This document shows positions 1-9,916 of a stretch of 64,000 bases of DNA, in pieces; within the stretch, counting starts at the first letter, position 1, and every line of letters starts with the position of its first letter. The position numbers were made by a program, and so were the translations under genes. The notes beneath the pieces are model-generated. The model saw nothing but the letters and a program-made list of their open reading frames with translations, did not search any database and was not told where the DNA came from. The DNA is from Verrucomicrobiota bacterium (GTDB taxonomy: Bacteria; Verrucomicrobiota; Verrucomicrobiia; Limisphaerales; JAFGQR01). The stretch lies in the NCBI GenBank assembly GCA_016935555.1, contig JAFGQR010000011.1:101115-165114 (forward strand). The letters are read 5' to 3'.

Positions 1-1
1 C

Positions 2-631
2 CAACGAACCCGATGCATCAACAACGTGAGACAACTCCTGTTGGCCGAGCATATGTACCTGACCGACAGCGAGGACCGGCTTGCACCCCCCAACACCGGC
101 GGCGAGGCCAGCCTGATGATGACCACCCTGCCCGTCGGCTGGCTCTACAAGCCGGGCAAGGTCATCAACAGGAACCCCACCGACCCCGATGGAGACATCT
201 ACGGCCCCACGCTGGGCCTGTTCTATCCCTATTTCACCTCCAAGGCGATCTACCTGTGTCCCTCCCACAGAACCAACTTCGCCTCGTGGACACAATGCCG
301 GGTCAAATTCACCAGCTACGTGATGAGTTCCTATGTCGGCATCGGCGGGACAACCCCCAGCGTCGCCAAAGACGGCAAAACCTACACCCTCAGCGCATTC
401 CACCCCGACAGCATGATCCTTTGGGAAACCGACGAGACCAAACCGCAGTATTGGAATGACGGAGGCAGCGACCCGTCCGAGGGCCTTACGCGCCGGCACG
501 GCGATGGCGCGATCATGGGCATTCTCGATGGGCGCGTCGAATTCATCAAATGGAACCAGCACCAAGAATTGCTCCACGACCCCGAGAAAAACATCCTTTG
601 GTGCTCCCCGGACACTCCCAACGGACGCTGA
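2..631 (+). CDS. Type II secretion/prepilin-like protein with C-terminal H-X9-DG motif, 5' truncated by window edge
   Basis: Frame is open to the window start (..QRTRCINNVRQLLLAEHMYLTDSEDRLAPPN..), resembling the post-helix segment of DUF1559-type prepilin-like proteins; C-terminus has RRHGDGAIMGILDGRVEFIKW. Confidence 0.75.
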   Translation, partial: QRTRCINNVRQLLLAEHMYLTDSEDRLAPPNTGGEASLMMTTLPVGWLYKPGKVINRNPTDPDGDIYGPTLGLFYPYFTSKAIYLCPSHRTNFASWTQCRVKFTSYVMSSYVGIGGTTPSVAKDGKTYTLSAFHPDSMILWETDETKPQYWNDGGSDPSEGLTRRHGDGAIMGILDGRVEFIKWNQHQELLHDPEKNILWCSPDTPNGR

Positions 632-818
632 CCCCCGGTTGCCCTGGTCCCAGCCCGCGTGTGTCGCACGTCGCTGCCCCAAACCCCAAAAACGTCGCGA
701 CGGCGTCCGAACACGCTTTGGCCGGCCGGGGGCAAGGACTGAAATGAAGGGAATGCCTGCGGCGGGAAATCGTTGACGGACGAAATGGCTTCCCCATGCT
801 ACTGCTATTCGCGCTCGC

Positions 819-2243
819 ATGAACACGACGGTCCATCATTGCTATGCCTGCGCCGCCGCCGCCTGGCTGTCGCTCGCCGCCATGCCAGCACAGCCCGCTC
901 CCTACAACGTCGTCCTCATTCTCGCCGACGACCTCGGCTGGGCGGACTTGGGCTGCTACGGCGCGGACTTGCACCAGACCCCCCACATCGATCAACTGGC
1001 GCGCGACGGCGTGCGCTTCACCCAAGCCTATGCGATGCCGGTCTGTTCCCCGACGCGCGCCGCTCTCCTCACCGGCCGGCACGCCGCCCGGTTGCACATG
1101 ACAATCTGGCGCGAAGGCGCGTTGAAGCCCGCCCAGAACCATCCCTTGCTCCCGGCACCGGCCATCGCGGACCTCCCGCTTGCCGAGGTGACCCTGGCCG
1201 AGAAGCTCAAGGCCGCCGGCTATCTCACCTTCCACGTCGGCAAGTGGCACCTGGGCGACGCCGGACATTCGCCCGAAACCCAGGGGTTCGACGTGAACAT
1301 CGGCGGCACCCACTGGGGCGCTCCGCCCACTTACTTCCATCCGTTCCGAGGTGAATTCGGCCAGGCACGTGAGTTCCGTTACGTCCCCGGACTGGGGCCG
1401 GGCAAGCCCGGCGATTACCTCGATGATCGCCTCACGGACGAGGCCCTCGAGTGGATCGACACCGCGGGCGACCGCCCGTTTTTTCTCAATTTGTGGTTTC
1501 ACCTGGTGCACACCCCCATCGAGGGCAAAACCAACCTCGTCGAAACATGCCGTGCCAGAATCGAACCCGGTATGAACCATCAGAACCCGGACTATGCGGC
1601 CATGGTCCAGACGATGGACCAGAACGTGGGGCGCGTGCTCCAGCGACTCGAGCAACGCCGGCTCCGGAATCGCACGCTCGTGATCTTCGCCTCGGACAAT
1701 GGCGGCTATACCAACCAGCACCGCGGCCGGCCTGTCACCAGCAACGCCCCCCTCCGCTCCGGCAAAGGCTCCCTTTACGAAGGCGGCATCCGCGTGCCCC
1801 TGATCGTTCGCCTGCCCGGTATGACGCCGCCCGGCGGCGTTTGCGAGGAACCGGTGATGTGTACCGACTGGTTCCCCACCATTGCCGAGGTGTGCGGGCT
1901 GGCTGCCACGAGGCCGCCCGCCCCGGCTGGGCCGCTGGATGGCCAAAGCCTCGTGCCGCTCCTCCGCCAGCCCAACGCGCATCTCAACCGCGATGCGCTC
2001 TTCTTCCACTACCCGCATTACTACACAACGACCACGCCCGCCAGCGCCGTGCGTGCGGGCGACTGGAAGTTGCTCGAGTATTTCGAGGACAACCACCTCG
2101 AGCTTTACCATCTCCGTGACGATGTGGGGGAGCGGCACAACCAGGTCGCCAGCCAGCCCCATCGCGCCGCCCAATTGCGCGCCCGGCTCCACGCCTGGCG
2201 CACCGAAGTCGGCGCCCGGTTGCCCTCTCGACGCCCCAAGTAG
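819..2243 (+). CDS. Sulfatase (arylsulfatase A-like, formylglycine-dependent)
   Basis: N-terminal signal peptide; NVVLILADDLGWADLGCYG; CSPTRAALLTGR (C-x-P-x-R formylglycine motif); GKWHLG; FASDNGG. Confidence 0.95.
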   Translation: MNTTVHHCYACAAAAWLSLAAMPAQPAPYNVVLILADDLGWADLGCYGADLHQTPHIDQLARDGVRFTQAYAMPVCSPTRAALLTGRHAARLHMTIWREGALKPAQNHPLLPAPAIADLPLAEVTLAEKLKAAGYLTFHVGKWHLGDAGHSPETQGFDVNIGGTHWGAPPTYFHPFRGEFGQAREFRYVPGLGPGKPGDYLDDRLTDEALEWIDTAGDRPFFLNLWFHLVHTPIEGKTNLVETCRARIEPGMNHQNPDYAAMVQTMDQNVGRVLQRLEQRRLRNRTLVIFASDNGGYTNQHRGRPVTSNAPLRSGKGSLYEGGIRVPLIVRLPGMTPPGGVCEEPVMCTDWFPTIAEVCGLAATRPPAPAGPLDGQSLVPLLRQPNAHLNRDALFFHYPHYYTTTTPASAVRAGDWKLLEYFEDNHLELYHLRDDVGERHNQVASQPHRAAQLRARLHAWRTEVGARLPSRRPK

Positions 2244-2339
2244 ATTTGTGGAGCGACTGCGGCGCGGCGTCCGCGGAGACCGGCGCGAGCAGCCTGCCGT
2301 GCGCACGTGGAGGCGCCTGCTTTCTTTCGACCGCGTAAA

Positions 2340-2601
2340 GACATGCGTGGCAGAGGGGAAAGGTGAGTCATGGGAACAGTTTTGCGACCGGCGGAAGGAC
2401 TGGGGACGTGACGTGGCGCTCTACCTTGGACGGCGACACTGCGGGTTGACGCTTCCGGAACTGGGAGCAGCAGCCGGCGGTTTGAGCGGGGCGGCGACAG
2501 CCAAGGCGGTGCGCCGAATGGAGCAGAGGTTGCAACGGGACCGAACACTGGGGATGATCGTTGAGAAGATGGAGGCAACGATGTGTATTGTCCAGACATG
2601 A
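2340..2601 (+). pseudogene. C-terminal remnant of a REP-associated tyrosine transposase-like (RAYT) protein
   Basis: Reading frame ends ..GESWEQFCDRRKDWGRDVALYLGRRHCGLTLPELGAAAGGLSGAATAKAVRRMEQRL.., resembling the C-terminal DnaA-like HTH tail of RAYT proteins; no catalytic N-terminus upstream (the sulfatase gene ends at 2243). Confidence 0.55.
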
Positions 2602-2666
2602 CCCCAAACTGCGCTTCGACGTGACCCCAGAGACGATAATGTCCAATGTCCAGACGTGACCCCAAT
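2590..2666. repeat. Two near-identical copies of (T)GTCCAGAC[A/G]TGACCCCAA, plus a partial copy between them (GTGACCCCAG)
   Basis: Copies at 2590-2607 and 2647-2666, partial at 2621-2630, immediately downstream of the RAYT remnant. Confidence 0.6.
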
Positions 2667-2683
2667 CGGCGGTGGGATTCAAG

Positions 2684-5600
2684 CTACTCCCAGGCGCCGA
2701 ACGTCGCACGCCAGCGCGCCAGCCAGGCTTCGATGCGGTCCCGGTTGGTCTTGCAGTAGATGGCGCCAAAGACAAGGGTGGCGCCAATCACCAGCACGAG
2801 GCTGCCGACGACGGTCATGCGGACGCTGCGCTCGGCGTGGACCAGGGCGCGCACCAGCAAGTTGCCCAGCGCGACCAGCAGCCCCGTGAACCCCAGCGCC
2901 AGGTAAATCCGCACGCTCAAGAGGCTGCCCAGACCCATCGCCAGCAGACAGAGCAGGATCAGGGTCAGATTGAACGCGACCGGATACCGGAGGTCGGCCA
3001 GGGCGTAGTAGCCGGAGCTGCCCAGCATCGCCAGCATGGTGACTAGCCGCACGGCGTTGCGGGTGGCCGGTGCCATCCGCTCGCGCAGCAGGTGCACCAG
3101 CGCCAGCACGCCCAAGCCGACCGGAATGACATACGCGTGCACGGCGTGAACATGCAGCTTGGTCCAGAACGTCAACAGCACGAACAACACGAACCCGCCG
3201 AGGGCGACCAGCGTGAACGGCGATTCGCGATCGTTCCGGCCCAGATACGCAAACATCATGCTGTGCAATCCCACCACCAACAACGCCAGGTTCGCCCCCA
3301 GCCCGTGCGCCACCACCCACAGCATCGCCAGCAGGGGCAGCACACAGAGGCTCGTCAGCAGCGATCTCGCCAACGGTTGCGGCTGTCGCTCCAGCAGATC
3401 GCGCGCGCCGGTCAGCAGCACCGACACGCCCAGGCTGGCCCACACGTCGTATTCGTAGCTCCAGAGGTCCGTGGTGAGCATCCACTGCCGTCGCACCGCC
3501 GCCAGCACCCCCGCCACGCACAATTGCATCAGGAACGATGACGCCAGCGAGCGCGCCGTTTGCGCCCGCCGCCACCAGGCCAGCGCCGATCCGGCATACA
3601 GCGCCACCAGCACCCACCATTCTCGTGGGGCGAACGGCTGCTGGTATCCGGCGACTTGCACCGCCACCGCCACGCCCACGGCCACCCCGAGCGTCGTCAC
3701 ATGCAGACGCACCCCGTGCGCCTCGAATTGCGCCAGCATCCGGTCCACCAGAAACGGCGGCCCACGACGCCACGCGCGGTAACGGGCGGCCCCGCGCGTC
3801 TGATACCGCTCCGCCGCCAGTCCGGTCAGAAACAGCGCCACGGCAGTTGTCAAGAGCGGCCAGGCTCGAACCGCGCCGTCGACGCCCAACTCGGCCAGTG
3901 GCGCCTGGCTGAAGTAGACCAGCCACACCGGCGCCACCGGCAGCAACCGCGCGCACGCGCGCACGCACGCCTCCACGGCGCCGCCCGCGTCTGCACGGAG
4001 CGGGTGAGACGCCGCCAGGAGCGCCAGCAGGGCGACCGCCCAGAGCCCCGTGTCGGACCACGGCCGATGATGGAGGGCATGGGCAAACACCATCGTTCCC
4101 AGGACGAGTGCCGCGGCCCCGGGACGCACCGCGGCCACCCAGGCAGGTTTCAGCAGGTCGCCGGCGCGCAGGGAGGCGAGCAGCGCCAGCAGGACCCAGA
4201 CGATGTGGCGTTGGTCCAGCCAACTGGGCATAAGGAAGTCCACGTGCAGCGCCAGGAGCAGTTCCAGGCCGCCGATGGCCAGGTAGACCGGGGACTGCCG
4301 CAAGATGCCCTGATGCACGATCACACTGGCCACACCCGCCACCAGCGGCGCCACCAATTCCGATCGCGCGCTGGAATCGAACAGCCCCCACGCCCCCGCG
4401 CCGTGCACCGCCACCAGCAAACATATCCCCCACGAACGCCGCAGGCGGTGCCAGGCGGTGTCGTCGAGGCCGGCCAGGCGCTGGATGGCGGTGCGCAGGG
4501 GGGATCGTTCGTAGCTCAGGACGATCCAGAACTGCGCCGCGAGAATGGCCATCCACGCCGCGGGCAGCGGGCGGTCGAAGGGGCTGAGGCCTGGCAGCGC
4601 GGTGAGCAGGAAATAGCTCCCGCCCATCAATCCCAGCCCCCCGTAGAACGCCAGCCAGCCTGTGCCGCCCAGTCCGTGCAGGCGCAGCAGGACCAGCGAG
4701 ACCCCCATGAGCAGCGCCGCGTTTTGATGGTAGTGCCGCGTCGCAATCGGGACGTCGGGGAACATCACCATCTGCGCGACGCTTCGGAACACATACAGCG
4801 CCAGAACCATGAAGCCCAACACGGCTGCGGAATGCCGATACCGCCGTCCTTCAGGCTGCGGGCGGCGATGGCCCACCTCCGCCCGCGCGTAGAAGTAAAA
4901 CAACGGCAGGCTCAACACGGGGAGCGCGAGGGCCGGGTGGCTCAGCCCCGGCACCAGCAGCGCCGCGCACCACAGCGCCACCACGATGCCGTAGTGATAC
5001 AATCCCTCCAGATGGTCGACGTAGGCGGCTTCACCGGGGCCGGGGTGCCGAGCCGCACGCCGGAAATACACGCCTGCCAGCCAGGCCAGCACACCCGAAA
5101 CGGCGAACCGCAAGGGGGTGAACGCTTCCAGGTTGGGCGCGCCCACATAGTTGGCCGACAGCAGCCCCAGGATCACAACCGCGAGGACCAGGGACGATTG
5201 GTTCAACACCGCCACCACCGCGTCGCCGCGGACACGCCACCGCAGTGCAGACACTTGGGCCAGGCTCAGGCACAAGCCCAGGCAGACCAGGTGCAGTTCG
5301 GACAGGCCGCGGGCCCGGAGCCAATCGCCCGCCAGCACGCGAACCAGGTGGATGTTGCCCAGCACCAGGAGCAGCCCGGCCACACCATAATGCCACGACC
5401 GGCGCCAGAACCACGCGATCGCCGCACAGGCCGCCGCCCCGAGATAGGGCGCCCACAACTGCGCCGGGCTGGGCCGGTAGGCCGGGTCGGCGGTCTGCAA
5501 CACGGCGGCGGCGCAGGCAAACACCAACGCCGGGCCATGAACCCACTCCGGCGACGGCGCGGTGAACAGCGGGTGCGGCCGGGCGCCCTGGAGCCATCGG

Positions 5601-8600
5601 GGCGCACGCCCCTGGAGCCAACGGCCAGCCTGCAGCAGCAGGACCATGCCCAGCGCCAGCGCCCCCAGCCGCCACGGCGCCGTCAGCCACCCGATGCGGT
5701 CGGCCGCGTTGCCGAGCGCCCGCAGTTCGGCGCCCCCGACGAGCGCATAGCCCAGCAGCAAGCCCAGGAACAGCAGGGGCCCCGACCGATGCGCCCGGGC
5801 CGTCATCAGCATCAGCGCCAGCAGCACCCACTGACTGCGCACGGGGACCGCCTCGGCCGCGACCACATCCACCAGCGCCCCCACGGCCAGCAGGCACACC
5901 AGCGCGCTGGACAGCACTTCCATCGGCAGCACCAGCGGCTCCAGCCGCGCGTGAAGCGAAGGCGCATGTTCCAACCCCAGCCACATCGCCTGGACCGCCG
6001 CCAGCAAACCCAGCGTGGGCAGCAGGCTTCTCTCGACCGACATCCGCTGCCACAGAGGCCCCTCCCCGGGCGCCGTCGCCGCCAACACGATCGCCCACAG
6101 CAGCACGAAGAGGGCGACACCGAACACGGGCTGGCGTTTGGCCAATCCATGCCACGCGCACTGGGCCGCGACAAACGCCAGCAACCAGCCCAGGCGCGTC
6201 CACTCGACGCCCGCGACCAGATCGGCAACGGCCACCCCGAGCACCAGCAGGCTTCCCGCCGCGAGCACCCTCCGGAACCGGTCGGTGAACAGTTCCCCAA
6301 TCCACGGCCAGCGGCGTTCGAATCCGTAGTGGCAACTCCAATAAAGGCCCTGCAGCCACAGCCCGGCCAGCAGCAGCGGCCATGACCAGTGGGGATCGGC
6401 GGCCTCTCGTGCATACCAGCATCCAAAACCCACGGCGCCCCAGAACCAACCCAGGTGGACCGCCCATGGGGCCGCGCGATGCGCGCGCCAGAACGCCGCG
6501 ATGCAAAGCCACACCACACCGCTGAACAGCAGCGCCACGGCCGTCTCCACCCGCACGCCGCCGGTCGTCCAGTTCCGCGCCAGGTCCCACGTCTGCACCC
6601 TGAGGGCGAGGTAGAGGGCCGCGAGGAGGATCGGCGTGGTGAAGAGCGTGTGGTCGCCCCGCCGCAGCGGGAACGGCTCGCGGCCGAGCAGCGGGTCGCC
6701 GTCGCCAAGGTTCCGGAGCCGCGCCCAGGGGCGGAGGCGGAAGCCGAGCGCGACGAGGCCGAGGGCGGCGAGGGCGCTGCCGAGACCGGTGCCCCAGGCC
6801 AGGCCGGAGAGGGCTTCGCGGAGGTTGCCGCGCAGTTCGGGGAAGAGGATGACGTTGATGGCGACGCCCATGGCGGCGAGGAGGTGGGAGCGGGAGTAAT
6901 AGGTGGCGAACACGAGCGCGCCGGTGATGAGGAACGGCCCGAGATACGCGAGGGCGTCGCGATACCACAAGGGATCAGGCGCGGCGTCGCCGAGGCCCAC
7001 CCGCAACAGCATGGCGGCCACGGCCAGCACGGCGTAGAAGCAGAGCACGGTCGAGCGCGCCTGACGCAACAGCGGGTGGCGGCCAATCCAAGTGGCGCCC
7101 AGCCACAGCCAGGAGAGCGCCCCCAGGCCGAAGGGGAGGGTGTTGTGGTGAAGGGTGGGCGGTTTCATCTGCACGCAGCCCAGGTAGGGCAGTGCGAGCG
7201 CCAGCACCACCATCGCCGTGTGCAGCCAGGCGATCTGGCCCTGGCGCAACGCGCTCCACAGGAACGACGCGCCCACCAGCAGCAGCCAGACGCCTGTCAC
7301 CCGCGGCGCCGAACTCTCGTGCCACTGCCCCAAGACCGCCACCAGCGCCGTCAGCATCAACACGGTCGCCTGCATCCCCTGGCACGCCTTGCCGAACTCG
7401 GGGTGCAATCGGGCCCAAGCGAGCCGCGGCGCCGCCATCAGCGCCACCGCCATCGCCATCCCGACGGGCGGACGCCACGGGACGGGGAAGGACTCCAGGA
7501 GGGTCACCGACGCGCCGCCCAGCATGAACAGGGTTAGCGCCACCCCATAGTGCAGCGGATGTTCGCGGCGCACCGCCTGCCACAACCACACCGCGCCGGC
7601 GAGGACAAACACCACGATCCGGATTCTAGGTTGCGCCGCCCCCATCAGCAGGCCCAGCAGGATGAGCGCGAAGCCCAGAAACGATTCGGCGCCGTGGTGC
7701 CGGGGCGCGCGCTGGAGCCGCAACGCGACACCTTCCGCGAACAGCACCAACCCCCCGGCGAGCACCACGGCCGGCGCGTAGGTGAACACCTCCGGCACAT
7801 GCCGCATGTAGGCGTGCACCCAGGCGAACACCTGCGCATACGTCAGCGCCAGCGCCACTCCCACAAACCACGGCACCCGTTTCTCTTCGGCCAGATCCGG
7901 CGTGAGAATCCGCCGCGAAAACCAGATGACCGCGGCGGCGGCGACGGCGAATCCGGCGTGGAAACCGGCGCCCATGAGCTGCCAGAGGGGCTCGCCCTGA
8001 AGGCCCCCCAGGGTTCGCGCCAGGGGGCTGAACGCCACCAGGGCGTTGAGCGCCAGCAGCGCGCCGCCCAGCACGTTGCCCAGGCCCGGATGCACCGCCG
8101 AACACCACCGCCGCAACCCCCACCCGAAGAAGCCCAGATACACCGCCGCCATCAGCGACACCGCGAGGCCCTTGTGCGACACGTCGGGATCGCCCGACAA
8201 CAGGCCGATGGCCATGAAATTGACCGGCAACAACCCGATCGCCGCCCCCCGGAGCGTGGCGCCCATGGCCTTGAATTGCGGGTCTCGATCCTCGATCCAT
8301 TGTCCGGCGCGTGCCAGGGTCCACGTAAAAAACGCCAGCAACGCTGGCATGATCGTGTAGCGCACCAGCCAGTGTTTGTCCCACGTGTAATACGCCACCA
8401 GCGAGCTGCCCACGATCACCATCGCAATCCCCGCCAGCACATACCCGTTCGCCGTGAAAAACGGCTGGATGTGCTGGTCCCACACCGACGCCTCCGGCGG
8501 CGGCGCCGGGGGCGAGACGGGCAGAGGCTGGGGCACAGGCTGCGGCAGCGCCGCGGGCGATTCTGCTGTCGCTGCCGTGGCCACCGCCGGCGCGCCGATG

Positions 8601-9781
8601 ACCGGCGGCACCGCACCCGGCGCGGCGTATGGACGCGCGCGCGGTTCGGCTGGGAACGATGCTGCCAGCCCGAGACGGGTCTGTTCGTGCGCCGGGATCT
8701 GCGCCGCCCATTGCGATCGGGACGCAAACGAAGCCCGCGCCTCGGGACCCAAGTGTTCCGCAGCCCGTTCCCGCAGCCACTCCAGCGCGGCCGTGTCGGG
8801 TGTGGCTGTGTTCTGGTACCACGTCCACAGGAGGGTGACGGCCTGGTGTTTCGCCAGGGCATCCAGGGCGTCGGCCTGCTGGCGCCACTCCCGCTCGCAT
8901 TGCTCCAGCCAACGGTGCCAGTGGGGCCAGGCGCTGGCCCACGCCACGCCGAAGCGGAGGGCCAGCGCCACTTGCGCCCGCTCCTGCATCCAGCCCTGCT
9001 GAAGGGCATCGCGCAGCGGCGCGGCCGCGCGCGGGCTGGGCCACGCACAGAGCATGTCCAGCAAACGCCGCCGCTCCGCGGCATCGGCGGACTGTTCCCA
9101 ACGCCGGGTCCAGCACGCCAGGGCCTGCGCTTCATCGACCGTGTCCGGCAACGGCACCGGGGCTTCGTCGACCGCCCGCGCGGCCCGCTCCCGGGCGGTC
9201 TGTTGAAGATCTCGGAGAGCCGTCGCGAGCACGGCCGTCACGGGCTCCGGCCAGGAGCCGGCCGTGCGGGCCTGTGCCGCCGCGAGCAGGTCCTCGCCGA
9301 GGATGGACCCGTGGGCTTGAAGCTGTCCCAGCGCGGCGCCGGTCTCGCGCTGGCACCGCTCCCGCACAGCGTCCGTCGCGACCGGCGCCGGCCCGGGGTG
9401 CGCCTGGGCCAGCAGTTGGTCGTGCGCGGCCGTGAGGGCGCGGGCGAGCGCCTGTTCGATCGCGGCGACCTCGCGCCATGGGCGGGGCGGCTGGAGCGGC
9501 AGCCCGGCCAATGCCCGCGCCGTGTCCGGTGGCGGGCGGCCTCCTGCGGCCAGCGCGCCGCGGGCTGCCAGGGCTTCCTGGCGGCAGACCTCCCTGAGGT
9601 GAACGGGCAGGGGCGCAAGTTCCGCGCGGTTTTCAGTGGCGATGTCTTCGAGCAGTTCGATGAGGGAGCGCGCCGGCGCCGGCTCGGGGCCCAGCTGGCG
9701 CAGCGCGGGAAGGACGACGCGAGCGTCCAGTTTGCCCTCGGCCATCCAATGCACCAGGGAACGACTGAGATCCGTGTTCAC
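2684..9781 (-). CDS. Giant polytopic membrane protein (2365 aa; ~450-aa soluble N-terminus followed by many predicted TM helices), DUF2339/DUF2157-like character
   Basis: Single uninterrupted 7.1-kb ORF; dense repeated hydrophobic segments from ~aa 440 to the C-terminus (e.g. GYVLAGIAMVIVGSSLVAYYTWDKHWLVRYTIMPALLAFFTW). Confidence 0.8.
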   Translation of the reverse strand: MNTDLSRSLVHWMAEGKLDARVVLPALRQLGPEPAPARSLIELLEDIATENRAELAPLPVHLREVCRQEALAARGALAAGGRPPPDTARALAGLPLQPPRPWREVAAIEQALARALTAAHDQLLAQAHPGPAPVATDAVRERCQRETGAALGQLQAHGSILGEDLLAAAQARTAGSWPEPVTAVLATALRDLQQTARERAARAVDEAPVPLPDTVDEAQALACWTRRWEQSADAAERRRLLDMLCAWPSPRAAAPLRDALQQGWMQERAQVALALRFGVAWASAWPHWHRWLEQCEREWRQQADALDALAKHQAVTLLWTWYQNTATPDTAALEWLRERAAEHLGPEARASFASRSQWAAQIPAHEQTRLGLAASFPAEPRARPYAAPGAVPPVIGAPAVATAATAESPAALPQPVPQPLPVSPPAPPPEASVWDQHIQPFFTANGYVLAGIAMVIVGSSLVAYYTWDKHWLVRYTIMPALLAFFTWTLARAGQWIEDRDPQFKAMGATLRGAAIGLLPVNFMAIGLLSGDPDVSHKGLAVSLMAAVYLGFFGWGLRRWCSAVHPGLGNVLGGALLALNALVAFSPLARTLGGLQGEPLWQLMGAGFHAGFAVAAAAVIWFSRRILTPDLAEEKRVPWFVGVALALTYAQVFAWVHAYMRHVPEVFTYAPAVVLAGGLVLFAEGVALRLQRAPRHHGAESFLGFALILLGLLMGAAQPRIRIVVFVLAGAVWLWQAVRREHPLHYGVALTLFMLGGASVTLLESFPVPWRPPVGMAMAVALMAAPRLAWARLHPEFGKACQGMQATVLMLTALVAVLGQWHESSAPRVTGVWLLLVGASFLWSALRQGQIAWLHTAMVVLALALPYLGCVQMKPPTLHHNTLPFGLGALSWLWLGATWIGRHPLLRQARSTVLCFYAVLAVAAMLLRVGLGDAAPDPLWYRDALAYLGPFLITGALVFATYYSRSHLLAAMGVAINVILFPELRGNLREALSGLAWGTGLGSALAALGLVALGFRLRPWARLRNLGDGDPLLGREPFPLRRGDHTLFTTPILLAALYLALRVQTWDLARNWTTGGVRVETAVALLFSGVVWLCIAAFWRAHRAAPWAVHLGWFWGAVGFGCWYAREAADPHWSWPLLLAGLWLQGLYWSCHYGFERRWPWIGELFTDRFRRVLAAGSLLVLGVAVADLVAGVEWTRLGWLLAFVAAQCAWHGLAKRQPVFGVALFVLLWAIVLAATAPGEGPLWQRMSVERSLLPTLGLLAAVQAMWLGLEHAPSLHARLEPLVLPMEVLSSALVCLLAVGALVDVVAAEAVPVRSQWVLLALMLMTARAHRSGPLLFLGLLLGYALVGGAELRALGNAADRIGWLTAPWRLGALALGMVLLLQAGRWLQGRAPRWLQGARPHPLFTAPSPEWVHGPALVFACAAAVLQTADPAYRPSPAQLWAPYLGAAACAAIAWFWRRSWHYGVAGLLLVLGNIHLVRVLAGDWLRARGLSELHLVCLGLCLSLAQVSALRWRVRGDAVVAVLNQSSLVLAVVILGLLSANYVGAPNLEAFTPLRFAVSGVLAWLAGVYFRRAARHPGPGEAAYVDHLEGLYHYGIVVALWCAALLVPGLSHPALALPVLSLPLFYFYARAEVGHRRPQPEGRRYRHSAAVLGFMVLALYVFRSVAQMVMFPDVPIATRHYHQNAALLMGVSLVLLRLHGLGGTGWLAFYGGLGLMGGSYFLLTALPGLSPFDRPLPAAWMAILAAQFWIVLSYERSPLRTAIQRLAGLDDTAWHRLRRSWGICLLVAVHGAGAWGLFDSSARSELVAPLVAGVASVIVHQGILRQSPVYLAIGGLELLLALHVDFLMPSWLDQRHIVWVLLALLASLRAGDLLKPAWVAAVRPGAAALVLGTMVFAHALHHRPWSDTGLWAVALLALLAASHPLRADAGGAVEACVRACARLLPVAPVWLVYFSQAPLAELGVDGAVRAWPLLTTAVALFLTGLAAERYQTRGAARYRAWRRGPPFLVDRMLAQFEAHGVRLHVTTLGVAVGVAVAVQVAGYQQPFAPREWWVLVALYAGSALAWWRRAQTARSLASSFLMQLCVAGVLAAVRRQWMLTTDLWSYEYDVWASLGVSVLLTGARDLLERQPQPLARSLLTSLCVLPLLAMLWVVAHGLGANLALLVVGLHSMMFAYLGRNDRESPFTLVALGGFVLFVLLTFWTKLHVHAVHAYVIPVGLGVLALVHLLRERMAPATRNAVRLVTMLAMLGSSGYYALADLRYPVAFNLTLILLCLLAMGLGSLLSVRIYLALGFTGLLVALGNLLVRALVHAERSVRMTVVGSLVLVIGATLVFGAIYCKTNRDRIEAWLARWRATFGAWE

Positions 9782-9916
9782 GCGCGCAGCCTACTCTATA
9801 GCCGGCCGGCGGCACTCATTGAAAGATGACGAGCCGGCATCGATCCAGCCAATGGGGGTTGCCAAGCCAGGCGCTCCGGCGATCCGCGCCGGGGTGCCGA
9901 GCTGCGGAGCATGGGC

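Noticed and set aside
546-2306. 586-aa - strand ORF
   Set aside because: Antisense to the sulfatase gene.
3560-6385. 941-aa + strand ORF
   Set aside because: Antisense to the giant membrane protein; Gln/Arg/His-rich translation characteristic of spurious frames.
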